NCBI GenBank assembly: GCA_964383815.1
Contig: CAYLIC010000018.1
Location: 1-38,726 of the forward strand
Source: UBA11524 sp964383815
GTDB lineage: Bacteria > Bacillota > Clostridia > Christensenellales > Aristaeellaceae
Direction of reading: 5' to 3'
Length of the DNA stretch: 38,726 nt
The notes beneath the pieces were generated by a model, which was not told the origin of the DNA, made no database searches, and saw only the letters and a program-made list of their open reading frames with translations. Shown here one piece after another: positions 21,659-29,742 of this stretch (its first letter is position 1; each line of letters opens with the position of its first letter). The position numbers and the translations under genes are program-made.

Positions 21659-23857
21659 GTGAGTTACAAGACCTATGAGGCGATGCCGCTGGATCAGATG
21701 ATTGCCCGGGTGCAGAAGTACAACCCCGGCGATGGGTATCTGCTGGTGGAGAAGGCATACAGGTTTGCCCAGCAGGCTCACGCGAATCAGAAGCGCAAGA
21801 GCGGCGAGCCATACTTTATTCACCCCTGCTTTGTGGCAAGCATCCTGACCGAGCTGATGATTGACCCGCCCACCATTGCGGCGGGGCTCCTCCACGACAC
21901 GGTGGAGGACTGCGAAAGCATCACCCTGGACACCATCCGCCAGGAATTTGGGGACGAGGTTGCCGCCCTGGTAGACGGCGTGACCAAGCTGAACAAGCTG
22001 GACTTTGCCGACAAGGAGGAGGCCCAGGCTGAATCCCTGCGCAAGATGATTCTGGCCATGTCCAAGGACATCCGTGTGGTGCTTATCAAGCTGGCAGACC
22101 GCCTGCACAACATGCGCACCCTGAAGCATCAGCCGGAAAACCGCCGTGTGGCCATTTCACGGGAAACCCTCGACATTTATGCTCCCCTGGCCCACCGGCT
22201 GGGCGTGTATGCCATTAAGCAGGAGCTGGAGGACCTGTCCCTGCGCTATATCGACCCGGAAGGCTACCAAAACCTGGTGGACAAGGTGGGCCAGAAGCGC
22301 TCCGAGCGGCAGGAGAACATCCGCATGGTGATTGACGAGCTGTCTGCCAAGCTGGATGAGGCCGGCATGCACTACGACATTGACGGCAGACCCAAGCACT
22401 TTTACTCCATCTACCGGAAGATGGTGCTGCAAAACAAGTCCTTCGACCAGATTTACGACCTGATTGCCATCCGCGTGCTGGTGGACACCATTCCCGATTG
22501 CTATGCGGTGCTGGGCATTGTCCACACCCTGTGGAACCAGATTCCCGGCAGGTTTAAGGACTATATTTCCGTGCCCAAGGCGAATATGTATCAGTCCCTG
22601 CACACCACGGTGGTTGGCGGGCGCAAAATGCCTGTGCCCTTTGAGGTGCAGATTCGCACCTGGGAAATGCACCGGGTGGCGGAATACGGCATTGCGGCCC
22701 ACTGGCGCTACAAGGAGGGCGGCAAGGACGGCACCCTGGACAGCAAGCTGACCTGGGTGCGGCAAATCCTGGACTGGCAGAACGAAACCCGGGACAGCAA
22801 GGAATTTGTGGATACCCTGAAAACCGACCTGTTCTCCGAAGAGGTGTTCCTGTTCACACCCAAGGGCGATGTGATTTCCATGCCCAAGGGCGCCACACCC
22901 CTGGACTTTGCCTACCGCATTCACTCCGCCGTGGGCAACAAGTGCGTAGGCGCGAAAATCAACGGCAAGATCGTCCCCCTGGATACCCCGCTGGCTACCG
23001 GCGACCGGGTGGAGATTATGACCTCCGCCGCCTGCAAGGGCCCGTCCACCGACTGGCTCCGCATCTGCAAAACGCCCCAGGCCAAGGCGAAAATCCGCCA
23101 GTTCCTGAAAAAGGAAATGAAGCAGGAGAATATCGAGCTGGGGCGCACCATGGTGGACAAGGAGTGCAAGCGCCGAGGCGTTTCCATAAGCGACCTTTTG
23201 AAGCCCGAATACTTTGAGGGTATGCTGCAGAAGTATGGCTTTACCGGGCTGGAGGACATCTTCGGCTCCGTGGGCTATGGCGGCATGGCAGCGGTGTATG
23301 TGGTTTCCCGGCTGATTGAGGAGCAGAAGGCCAGGGAGCCTGCACCGGTTGTAAAGCTCGACGACCTGCCCGAGCAGGTGGAGCAGCGGGTGAACCAGAG
23401 CCGGGCCAACCATGGCATCATCATGGTGGGCAACGAGGATATGGACATTCCCGTGCGGTTTGCCAAGTGCTGCTCCCCCGTGCCAGGCGATGAGATTGTG
23501 GGCTACATTACCCGCGGGCGCGGTGTGACCATCCACAAGGCGGAGTGCATCAACGCCATTCACGGCGAGGAGGAGCGCAAGGTGGAGGTGGACTGGGCCG
23601 ACAACAACACCGGCTCCTTCTACGCCACCATCAAGGTCATGGCCTACGACCATGTGAGCCTCCTGGGCGAACTGGCAACCTATATTGGCGAAATGAACGT
23701 GCCCATCAAGGCCATTTCCGCCACCGTGGACGAAAAGACCCAAACCTCCGCCATTCGCCTGACCATTGAGGTTCGCTCCCGGGATCAGGTGGACAGGGTG
23801 ATGAAACAACTGAGAAAGAAATCCGATGTGATTGATGTCTATCGGGTACAGGGGTGA
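21659..23857 (+). CDS. relA: Bifunctional (p)ppGpp synthetase/hydrolase RelA/SpoT (Rel)
   Basis: A 732-residue long RSH protein that makes and degrades the alarmone (p)ppGpp on amino-acid starvation. Domains in order: HD hydrolase (residues about 25-180, LLHDTVEDCE intact), synthetase (about 235-350, RPKHFYSIYRKM; VQIRTWEMHRVAEYGIAAHW), TGS (about 390-450, FLFTPKGDVISMPKGATPLD), conserved-Cys region (CCSPVPGDEIVGY) and a C-terminal ACT domain. Both active sites look complete. GTG 21659 is chosen because AAAGGAGG ends 6 nt before it; the in-frame ATG at 21653 abuts the ribosome binding site. dtd begins 4 nt after the stop. Confidence 0.97.
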   Translation: MSYKTYEAMPLDQMIARVQKYNPGDGYLLVEKAYRFAQQAHANQKRKSGEPYFIHPCFVASILTELMIDPPTIAAGLLHDTVEDCESITLDTIRQEFGDEVAALVDGVTKLNKLDFADKEEAQAESLRKMILAMSKDIRVVLIKLADRLHNMRTLKHQPENRRVAISRETLDIYAPLAHRLGVYAIKQELEDLSLRYIDPEGYQNLVDKVGQKRSERQENIRMVIDELSAKLDEAGMHYDIDGRPKHFYSIYRKMVLQNKSFDQIYDLIAIRVLVDTIPDCYAVLGIVHTLWNQIPGRFKDYISVPKANMYQSLHTTVVGGRKMPVPFEVQIRTWEMHRVAEYGIAAHWRYKEGGKDGTLDSKLTWVRQILDWQNETRDSKEFVDTLKTDLFSEEVFLFTPKGDVISMPKGATPLDFAYRIHSAVGNKCVGAKINGKIVPLDTPLATGDRVEIMTSAACKGPSTDWLRICKTPQAKAKIRQFLKKEMKQENIELGRTMVDKECKRRGVSISDLLKPEYFEGMLQKYGFTGLEDIFGSVGYGGMAAVYVVSRLIEEQKAREPAPVVKLDDLPEQVEQRVNQSRANHGIIMVGNEDMDIPVRFAKCCSPVPGDEIVGYITRGRGVTIHKAECINAIHGEEERKVEVDWADNNTGSFYATIKVMAYDHVSLLGELATYIGEMNVPIKAISATVDEKTQTSAIRLTIEVRSRDQVDRVMKQLRKKSDVIDVYRVQG

Positions 23858-23861
23858 TAGC

Positions 23862-24311
23862 ATGCGCTGTGTGATTCAGCGGGTATCCCAGGCCAGCGTA
23901 ACCTCCGAGGGTGTGGAAACGGGCCGCATTGGCAGAGGGTTTATGGTGCTCATCGGCGTTTGTGCCGGGGACACCGAGAAGGACGTTAAGTACATGGCGG
24001 ACAAGGTGCCCAACCTGCGGATTTTCGAGGACGAAAACGGCAAGATGAACCTGTCCCTGAAGGATGTGGGCGGTGCCATGCTGGCGGTGAGCCAGTTCAC
24101 CCTGTACGGAGATGCCCGGGGCGGGCGCAGGCCCAGCTTTATTGCCGCTGCCAGGCCGGAGGCTGCCAACGCCCTGTACGAGCAGCTGGTGGAAGCCTGG
24201 TGCGCCCAGGGCATTCAGGTGGAAACAGGCCGCTTCCAAACGGACATGCAGGTGAGCCTGGTGAATGACGGCCCTGTGACTATCCTGATGGACTCCACCA
24301 AGCTGTTTTAA
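23862..24311 (+). CDS. dtd: D-aminoacyl-tRNA deacylase
   Basis: A 149-residue enzyme that hydrolyses D-aminoacyl- and glycyl-mischarged tRNAs, protecting translation. The two invariant signatures are present: SQFTLYGDARGGRRPSF (about 77-93) and, near the C terminus, NDGPVTILMDS with the Gly-cisPro motif. Length is normal. It starts 4 nt after the relA stop. The neighbouring stringent-response gene reflects a common recJ-relA-dtd linkage in Firmicutes rather than a direct functional tie. Confidence 0.96.
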   Translation: MRCVIQRVSQASVTSEGVETGRIGRGFMVLIGVCAGDTEKDVKYMADKVPNLRIFEDENGKMNLSLKDVGGAMLAVSQFTLYGDARGGRRPSFIAAARPEAANALYEQLVEAWCAQGIQVETGRFQTDMQVSLVNDGPVTILMDSTKLF

Positions 24312-24322
24312 TGGAGGCCGCT

Positions 24323-24889
24323 ATGCTGAACATTGTTTGCCGCACAGTTGGGATGCTGGGCACCTGCTGCTATATCCTCTGGCAGGATGACCGGCAGGAC
24401 TGCATCGTGATCGACCCGGGCGCGGAGGCCCAGAGTATCCTTGAGGCCTGCGGCGGGCGGCGCATTGCCGCCATTTTGCTGACCCACGGTCACTTCGACC
24501 ACATGGGCGCGGCGGCGGCGCTGCTGGCAGAAGGTACCCAGCTGGTGATTCACCGGGATGATGCGGATATGCTGGATGATCCCCAGAAGAACGTAAGCTG
24601 GATGATTGGTCAGCGTATCATTTGCCCGCCTGCCACACGCCTTGTGCAGGAGGGCGACACGGTGGACTACGCAGGCATCACCTTGCAGGTTCTGCACACC
24701 CCCGGCCACACTCCGGGCAGCGTGTGCTATGAGGTGGATAGCCACCTTTTCACGGGGGATACCCTGTTTGAATACGGCTTTGGCCGCACTGACCTGCCCG
24801 GCGGCAGTGCAGCCGCCATGAGCGTCTCCCTGCAGCGGGTGATGCCCATGGCGGACAGCCACAGCATTTATCCGGGCCACGGGAGCTGA
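24323..24889 (+). CDS. MBL-fold metallo-hydrolase (glyoxalase II-like)
   Basis: A 188-residue metallo-beta-lactamase-fold protein. The metal site is THGHFDHMG (His55, His57, Asp59, His60), with HTPGHTPGS, the bridging Asp in FTGDTLF, and the last His in YPGHGS. Related proteins act on thioesters such as S-lactoylglutathione or other small thiol adducts; the substrate here is unknown. The protein ends right after the last metal-site His. The usual 15-20-residue tail (consensus TT..E...NP) is absent. ATG 24323 is 5 nt after GGAGG; an upstream ATG overlaps the dtd stop. Two nt separate it from hemZ. Confidence 0.88.
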   Translation: MLNIVCRTVGMLGTCCYILWQDDRQDCIVIDPGAEAQSILEACGGRRIAAILLTHGHFDHMGAAAALLAEGTQLVIHRDDADMLDDPQKNVSWMIGQRIICPPATRLVQEGDTVDYAGITLQVLHTPGHTPGSVCYEVDSHLFTGDTLFEYGFGRTDLPGGSAAAMSVSLQRVMPMADSHSIYPGHGS

Positions 24890-24891
24890 CC

Positions 24892-26319
24892 ATGAACCAA
24901 TACCTTGACACCCTTCAGCCGGAGCTGATGAACGTAACCCGGCTGTTTTCCATCCCGGACAGCTGCTGGCAGGAGCCGCCGCGCTTTACCTGGAATGCCT
25001 GGGAGGCGGACGGTGCCTATCACTGCCGCATGGCTGACGGCGTTAGCCAGGTGGAGGCTGCTACACCCGTGCCGGACGCGGCGGACGAGCGCATCCGCGA
25101 GCTTCACCGGAAGCGGGCCGCCCGCCGCCTGTGCCGCCAGACCATGTATGACCTGTGCCGGAAGATAACCGGCCTGCACCCGGCCTGGGGCAGCCTGACG
25201 GGCATCCGTCCCACCCGCCTGCTATACGAGGCCCTGGACCAGGGCATGACCATGGAGGACGCCGCCCGGCACCTGGTTGCCACCTTTGACGTAACAGAGG
25301 AAAAGGCGCGGCTTTTGCAGGACATTGTCCGTGTGCAGCGCCAGCTGCCGCCGCCGGAGGACAGCTGGATGGATGTGTACATCGGCATTCCCTTCTGCAC
25401 CACCCGATGCACCTATTGCTCCTTTTCCAGCGGCGAGCTGGGCAAGGGCAGGCTGGTAGAGCCATACCTGGATGCCCTCTTCCGGGAGATGGCAGCAGGC
25501 GCACAGCTTCTGCACCGGGCAGGCAAGCGCCTGCGGGCAGTGTATGTGGGCGGCGGAACGCCCACCTCCCTGAACGAAGACCAGCTTTCCCGCCTGCTGG
25601 ACAGGATGATGTGCCTCTTCCCCGGTGCCATGGAGTATACCGTGGAGGCTGGCAGGCCGGACACCATCACCCCCGGCAAGCTGGTCGCCATTCGTCAGGC
25701 TGGTGTGGGGCGCATCAGCATCAACCCTCAAACCATGAACGACCGCACCCTGCGCGTCATTGGGCGGGCGCATACCGCCGCCCAGGTGGAGGAAGCCTAC
25801 GCCATGGCAAGGAAAGCGAACATTGGTCACATCAACATGGATGTGATTGCAGGCCTGCCCGGCGAAACCCTGGCGGACTTTGCCTGCACCATGGAGGCTG
25901 CCCGCCGCCTGCACCCGGAGAGCCTCACCGTGCACACCCTGGCCATCAAGCGTTCCAGCCGCCTGCACCTGGAGAATGCTCCCCTGCCCAATGGCGAAAC
26001 TGCTGCCGCCATGGTGCGCATGGGCCTGGAAACCGCCCGCGCCATGGGCCTGAAGCCCTACTACCTCTACCGGCAGAAGTACATGGCTGGCAACCAGGAA
26101 AACGTGGGCTACGCCCTGCCCGGTCATGCCTGCCAGTACAATGTGGACATCATGGAGGAAACCACACACATCCTGGCCCTGGGCGCCGGCGGCATTTCCA
26201 AGCGGGTGTACCCGGAGGAAGGCCACATCGGCCGGGCGCCCAATGTGAGCAACATTGAGCAATACATTGCCCGGGTGGATGAAATGGCGGAAAGAAAACG
26301 TGCATTGTTCCTGGGGTAA
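24892..26319 (+). CDS. hemZ: Coproporphyrinogen dehydrogenase HemZ-like radical SAM protein
   Basis: A 475-residue radical SAM enzyme. The [4Fe-4S] motif is C169-x3-C173-x2-C176 (PFCTTRCTYC), followed by VGGGTPTSL and RISINPQTMND. A ~160-residue N-terminal extension precedes the core, as in the HemZ group, and a HemN-like C-terminal region contains PYYLYRQKYMAGNQENVGYA. In anaerobes without a heme pathway the true reaction is uncertain: oxygen-independent coproporphyrinogen oxidation or a heme-chaperone role are the options. No other heme genes are in the window. It ends the recJ-relA operon; the usual downstream hisS/aspS genes are absent here. Confidence 0.88.
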   Translation: MNQYLDTLQPELMNVTRLFSIPDSCWQEPPRFTWNAWEADGAYHCRMADGVSQVEAATPVPDAADERIRELHRKRAARRLCRQTMYDLCRKITGLHPAWGSLTGIRPTRLLYEALDQGMTMEDAARHLVATFDVTEEKARLLQDIVRVQRQLPPPEDSWMDVYIGIPFCTTRCTYCSFSSGELGKGRLVEPYLDALFREMAAGAQLLHRAGKRLRAVYVGGGTPTSLNEDQLSRLLDRMMCLFPGAMEYTVEAGRPDTITPGKLVAIRQAGVGRISINPQTMNDRTLRVIGRAHTAAQVEEAYAMARKANIGHINMDVIAGLPGETLADFACTMEAARRLHPESLTVHTLAIKRSSRLHLENAPLPNGETAAAMVRMGLETARAMGLKPYYLYRQKYMAGNQENVGYALPGHACQYNVDIMEETTHILALGAGGISKRVYPEEGHIGRAPNVSNIEQYIARVDEMAERKRALFLG

Positions 26320-26333
26320 CTGCATACCAATAC

Positions 26334-26362
26334 TTGCAAAGCGCAGGCAATGCTGGTACAAT
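26334..26362 (+). promoter_or_regulatory. Sigma-A-type promoter of the cyclophilin gene
   Basis: TTGCAA (26334-26339), 17-nt spacer, TACAAT (26357-26362), about 49 nt before the ATG at 26411. Confidence 0.7.
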
Positions 26363-26410
26363 AATGGCTGATCCATGAAAAGCACCCAGTTTTGAAAGGA
26401 GATTATTCCT

Positions 26411-26926
26411 ATGGCGAATCCTACCTTTGTTATCACCATGGCTGACGGCCGTGAAATGAAAGGCGAGCTGTACCCCGATGTGGCGCCCCAGTCCGTGGGC
26501 AACTTCATCGCCCTTGCCAACAGCGGCTTTTACGATGGGCTGATCTTCCACCGTGTCATTCCCGGCTTTATGATTCAGGGCGGCGACCCCAAGGGCACCG
26601 GCATGGGCGGCCCGGGCTACCGCATTAAGGGCGAGTTTGCCATGAACGGCGTGCCCAACCCCCTGAAGCACACCTATGGCGTTCTGAGCATGGCCCGCTC
26701 CATGATGCCCGATTCCGCCGGCAGCCAGTTCTTCATCATGACTAGCGACAGCCCGCATCTGGACGGGCAGTATGCTGCCTTTGGCAAGGTGCTGGAGGGC
26801 ATGGACGTGGCAGACGCCATTGTCAGCGTGAAGCGCGACCGTATGGATAAGCCCCTGGAGCCCCAGACCATGAAGTCCATCCGTGTGGAAACCAACGGCG
26901 AAACCTATCCCTTCGAGCAGATGTGA
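26411..26926 (+). CDS. Cyclophilin-type peptidyl-prolyl cis-trans isomerase
   Basis: A 171-residue cytoplasmic cyclophilin that speeds proline isomerisation during protein folding. Family motifs: FHRVIPGFMIQGGDPKGTG, GSQFFIMTSDSPHLDGQYAA and FGKVLEGMDVADAI. No signal peptide. Start ATG 26411 with AAAGGAG upstream. Own promoter. It precedes zapA by 67 nt without a visible terminator, so read-through into zapA is likely. Confidence 0.95.
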   Translation: MANPTFVITMADGREMKGELYPDVAPQSVGNFIALANSGFYDGLIFHRVIPGFMIQGGDPKGTGMGGPGYRIKGEFAMNGVPNPLKHTYGVLSMARSMMPDSAGSQFFIMTSDSPHLDGQYAAFGKVLEGMDVADAIVSVKRDRMDKPLEPQTMKSIRVETNGETYPFEQM

Positions 26927-26993
26927 TCCTTCAGGCGCGGGTGAGCTTTGGCTTTCCTGCGCCTTCATTCATTCCAAGCGGGAGGTATTGCCC

Positions 26994-27245
26994 ATGGAGA
27001 AGCAGAAAGCCACCGTCCGCGTTGCCGGGCGGGACTACACCCTCGTGTCCTCCGACACGCCGGAGTACATCAACCGCGTTGCCGCCTATGTGGACCGCAA
27101 AATTACCGAAACCTCCCTGGCTGCCCGCCTGCCCGTGGATAAGGCCGCCGTTCTGGTGGCCCTGAACATCGCCGATGAGCTGATCCGCGCCCATGACGAA
27201 AATTCCCGCCTCCGCCGGGAGCTTGCGGCCTTGCAGGATGAGTGA
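26994..27245 (+). CDS. zapA: Cell division protein ZapA
   Basis: An 83-residue FtsZ-associated protein that promotes Z-ring assembly. The start matches ZapA (VRVAGRDYTLVSSDTPEYIN), followed by a predicted coiled coil (KAAVLVALNIADELIRAHDE to the C terminus). GGGAGG lies 8 nt before ATG 26994; a longer in-frame reading from 26883 overlaps the cyclophilin gene. In Clostridia zapA often precedes a U32 peptidase and mutS2, as it does here. Confidence 0.92.
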   Translation: MEKQKATVRVAGRDYTLVSSDTPEYINRVAAYVDRKITETSLAARLPVDKAAVLVALNIADELIRAHDENSRLRRELAALQDE

Positions 27246-27247
27246 CG

Positions 27248-27351
27248 GCAGCGGGTGCTGCCCGCTGCACTCCTGCTTAAGGAATTTCATCCCTTCAGAT
27301 TCCCTTCTTTGGGTGCGTTTCGTTCGCCGTGAAAGGAGGGTGCGCGGCTGC
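27248..27351 (+). repeat. Modular palindromic intergenic element, copy B1
   Basis: Starts 3 nt after zapA. GCAGCGGG/CCCGCTGC (27248-27268), linker CACTCCTG, then a degraded CTTAAGG/CCTTCAG hairpin (27276-27298) with ATTCCC, then a tail containing GGGTGCGTTTCG and GGTGCGCGGCT. The same order of modules recurs at 32106-32214. Confidence 0.75.
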
Positions 27352-27390
27352 CTGCCGCATGCTGCAATACTTCAAACACCACTCAAAAAC

Positions 27391-27469
27391 GGGATTCTTA
27401 AGGGTGGAAGGCCCTTAAGCGGAGTCCAGAGGCAGTGCCTCTGGCAGGGTGCAGGGACAGCGTCCCTGC
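27391..27469 (-). repeat. Modular palindromic intergenic element, copy B2 (inverted relative to B1)
   Basis: Read on the + strand: GGGATT, then CTTAAGGG/CCCTTAAG (27397-27419), CCAGAGGCA/TGCCTCTGG (27426-27444) and GCAGGGAC/GTCCCTGC (27451-27469). It ends 25 nt before the U32 peptidase start. Between B1 and B2 (27352-27390) I see nothing. Confidence 0.8.
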
Positions 27470-27493
27470 CGTCCCCCTGAAGGAGCGTGCCTT

Positions 27494-29731
27494 ATGGAAA
27501 ACCTTGCGCCGGCCGGGAATGCCGAATGCCTGGAGCGGGCCGTGGCCGCAGGTGCGGATGCGGTGTATTTGGGCTGCTCGGCCTTCAGCGCCCGGGCAGG
27601 TGCCGGAAATTTTAACGAGGCACAGCTCCGCCAGGCAGTGGATTTCGCCCACCTGCACCATGTGCGGGTGCATGTCACGGTGAACACCCTCATCAAGGAT
27701 GCGGAGATGCCGCGCCTGCTGGATTTGCTCCGCCTGCTGAACGACGTGCGGGCAGATGCCGTGCTGGTGCAGGATCTGGGGGTATTGTCCCTGGCCCGGG
27801 ACTGCTTTCCAGGCCTGCCCATTCACGCCAGCACCCAGATGGCCATCCACAACGCCACCGGTGCGGCCTGGTGCGCCCGCATGGGCATGACCCGCGCCGT
27901 GCTGGCAAGGGAATGCTCCCTGCGGGAAATCACCCTGGCAGCCGGGCAACCCATTGAGATTGAGGTTTTCGGCCATGGTGCCCAGTGCGTAGGCACCAGC
28001 GGGCAATGCCTGTTTTCCTCCATGATCGGCACCCGCAGCGGCAACCGCGGGCGCTGTGCCCAGCCGTGCCGCCTGCCGTACACCTATCGGGGAAAGCGGG
28101 GTGCCTGGCTTTCCCCCAGGGACGTGTGCCTGCGGGACGAGCTTCCCCGGCTGGAAAAGGCCGGTGTGGCCTCGGTGAAAATCGAGGGCAGGTTGAAGCG
28201 CCCGGAGTATGTGGCGGTGGTGGCAGGCAGCTACCGCCGTGGCCTTGACGGTGCGCCCGCCACCGGGGAGGAACACCAGGCCCTCTTGCAGATTTTCCAG
28301 CGCGGCGGCTTCATGCCCGGGTATGCCATGGGCGCGGAGGATGCCGCCATCATCGACCCCGCCCGGGTGAACCACGGCGGCGTGCCCATTGGGCAGATAG
28401 CGTCCGTCAGCGGCGGGCTGGCAAGGCTGCAGCTGCTGCTCCCCCTGGCGGATGGCGATGGCCTGCAGATCCGCCACGGGCAGGAAGACCATGAAATGAT
28501 TTACGCGGGCAAGGATGTTGCGGCGGGCGAAACTGCCGTCCTTCGCCTGCGCCCGGACATGCGTGCCGCCGCCGGTGATGCCGTGGTGCGCCTGACCTCC
28601 AGCAGGCAGCTGGAGCAGGCCCGGAGCCTGACCATACCGCCCATTCCCTGCCATATGCGGCTTTCCGCCTTTCCCGGTCAGCCCCTGACACTGACTGTGA
28701 CCGATGGGGAAACCACTGCTGTGGCCCGGGGTGATGCGGTGCAGCCTGCCAAAAGCCGCCCGCTGACCAGCGGGGACGCCCGCCGCAGCCTGGAGAAAAC
28801 CGGCGACACGCCCTTTGCGCTGGATACCCTCACCGTGGAAACGGAGAACGCCTTTGTGCCCGTTTCCGCCCTGAACGCCCTGCGCCGGGAGGCCCTTGAC
28901 CTGCTGTCCCGGCAGCGCAGCGCGGCCTTCGCCCGGCCTGCCGGAAGGGAGCTGCCGGAGGCACCCGTCGCCCTGCCCCGCGCCAGCCTGCCGCAGATGA
29001 CCGTCTGCCGCACCATGGCGCAGCTGTCCGCCGTGAAGGATGGCCTGGCCTGCTGGTACCCGGAGGACTTCCGGCAGGATGCCCTTAAGGCCGGCCTTGC
29101 CGCCCTGCCGGAGGGTGCATGGCTCCACCTGCCCATGGCCTGTGAGGAAGCCACCCTGCACATGCTCCACCGCCTGGTATCGGCCCACGCCGCGCGCCTT
29201 GGCGGCGTGGTGCTGGGCAGCGTGGGTCAGCTGGGCCTTTCCTGGCCCGTGCCCATGGGTGCAGGCAGCGGTATTCCGGTGATGAACCGCCGGGCCGCGG
29301 CGCTGCTGCTGGAGCAGGGCTGCACCTTTGTGACAGCTTCACCAGAGCTTTCCGGACAGGAGCTATCCACGCTGATGGCAGGCCAGCCGCCCATTCTGGT
29401 GCCGGCCTACGGGCATACACAGCTGATGCTGCTGCACCACTGCCCGGCCCGAACCTTCCTGGGTCTGGCAAAGGGCCACGCCGCCTGCCGCATGTGTGAC
29501 GAGAATGACACCCGATCCCTTCAAGGCACCGCACTGATTGACCGCAAGGGTGTGGCCTTTCCGCTCCTGCGCCAGCGCCTGCCCGAAGGCTGCCTGGTGC
29601 GGCTGATGAACGCCTTCCCCACGGACAACCTTTCCCGGGTGAAGGCGGCTGGGTACGCGCCGCTGATTGAACTGACGCTGGAGAATGGCGAAGGCGCCAC
29701 CTCCGGCCACTGGAACCGACCTGTTGAATAA
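27494..29731 (+). CDS. U32 family peptidase with C-terminal DUF3656-type region
   Basis: A 745-residue protein of the U32 (collagenase-like) family. The first ~300 residues form the TIM-barrel core, with the signature around FGHGAQCVGTSGQCLFSS, GNRGRCAQPCRLPY and KIEGRLKRPEYVAVVAGSYR. Cysteines in this region probably bind an Fe-S cluster, as in relatives used in RNA hydroxylation. The rest is the long form found in Clostridia, with extra U32-like and beta-rich parts. Protease activity is unproven for this group. ATG 27494 follows AAGGAG by 8 nt; an upstream in-frame extension comes only from the repeat element. Confidence 0.9.
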   Translation: MENLAPAGNAECLERAVAAGADAVYLGCSAFSARAGAGNFNEAQLRQAVDFAHLHHVRVHVTVNTLIKDAEMPRLLDLLRLLNDVRADAVLVQDLGVLSLARDCFPGLPIHASTQMAIHNATGAAWCARMGMTRAVLARECSLREITLAAGQPIEIEVFGHGAQCVGTSGQCLFSSMIGTRSGNRGRCAQPCRLPYTYRGKRGAWLSPRDVCLRDELPRLEKAGVASVKIEGRLKRPEYVAVVAGSYRRGLDGAPATGEEHQALLQIFQRGGFMPGYAMGAEDAAIIDPARVNHGGVPIGQIASVSGGLARLQLLLPLADGDGLQIRHGQEDHEMIYAGKDVAAGETAVLRLRPDMRAAAGDAVVRLTSSRQLEQARSLTIPPIPCHMRLSAFPGQPLTLTVTDGETTAVARGDAVQPAKSRPLTSGDARRSLEKTGDTPFALDTLTVETENAFVPVSALNALRREALDLLSRQRSAAFARPAGRELPEAPVALPRASLPQMTVCRTMAQLSAVKDGLACWYPEDFRQDALKAGLAALPEGAWLHLPMACEEATLHMLHRLVSAHAARLGGVVLGSVGQLGLSWPVPMGAGSGIPVMNRRAAALLLEQGCTFVTASPELSGQELSTLMAGQPPILVPAYGHTQLMLLHHCPARTFLGLAKGHAACRMCDENDTRSLQGTALIDRKGVAFPLLRQRLPEGCLVRLMNAFPTDNLSRVKAAGYAPLIELTLENGEGATSGHWNRPVE

Positions 29732-29742
29732 AAGGAACTGCT

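Noticed and set aside
22157..23863. Open frame of 568 codons antisense to relA
   Set aside because: relA is complete on the + strand with all domains; the antisense product has no motif.
24892..24960. Frameshift joining the MBL hydrolase tail to the hemZ start
   Set aside because: The hemZ N terminus looks normal for its family, and the MBL stop sits in a clean 2-nt junction; no family sequence is restored by shifting frame.
27449..27493. Upstream start for the U32 peptidase
   Set aside because: The extra 15 codons come from the GCAGGGAC/GTCCCTGC hairpin; AAGGAG supports ATG 27494.
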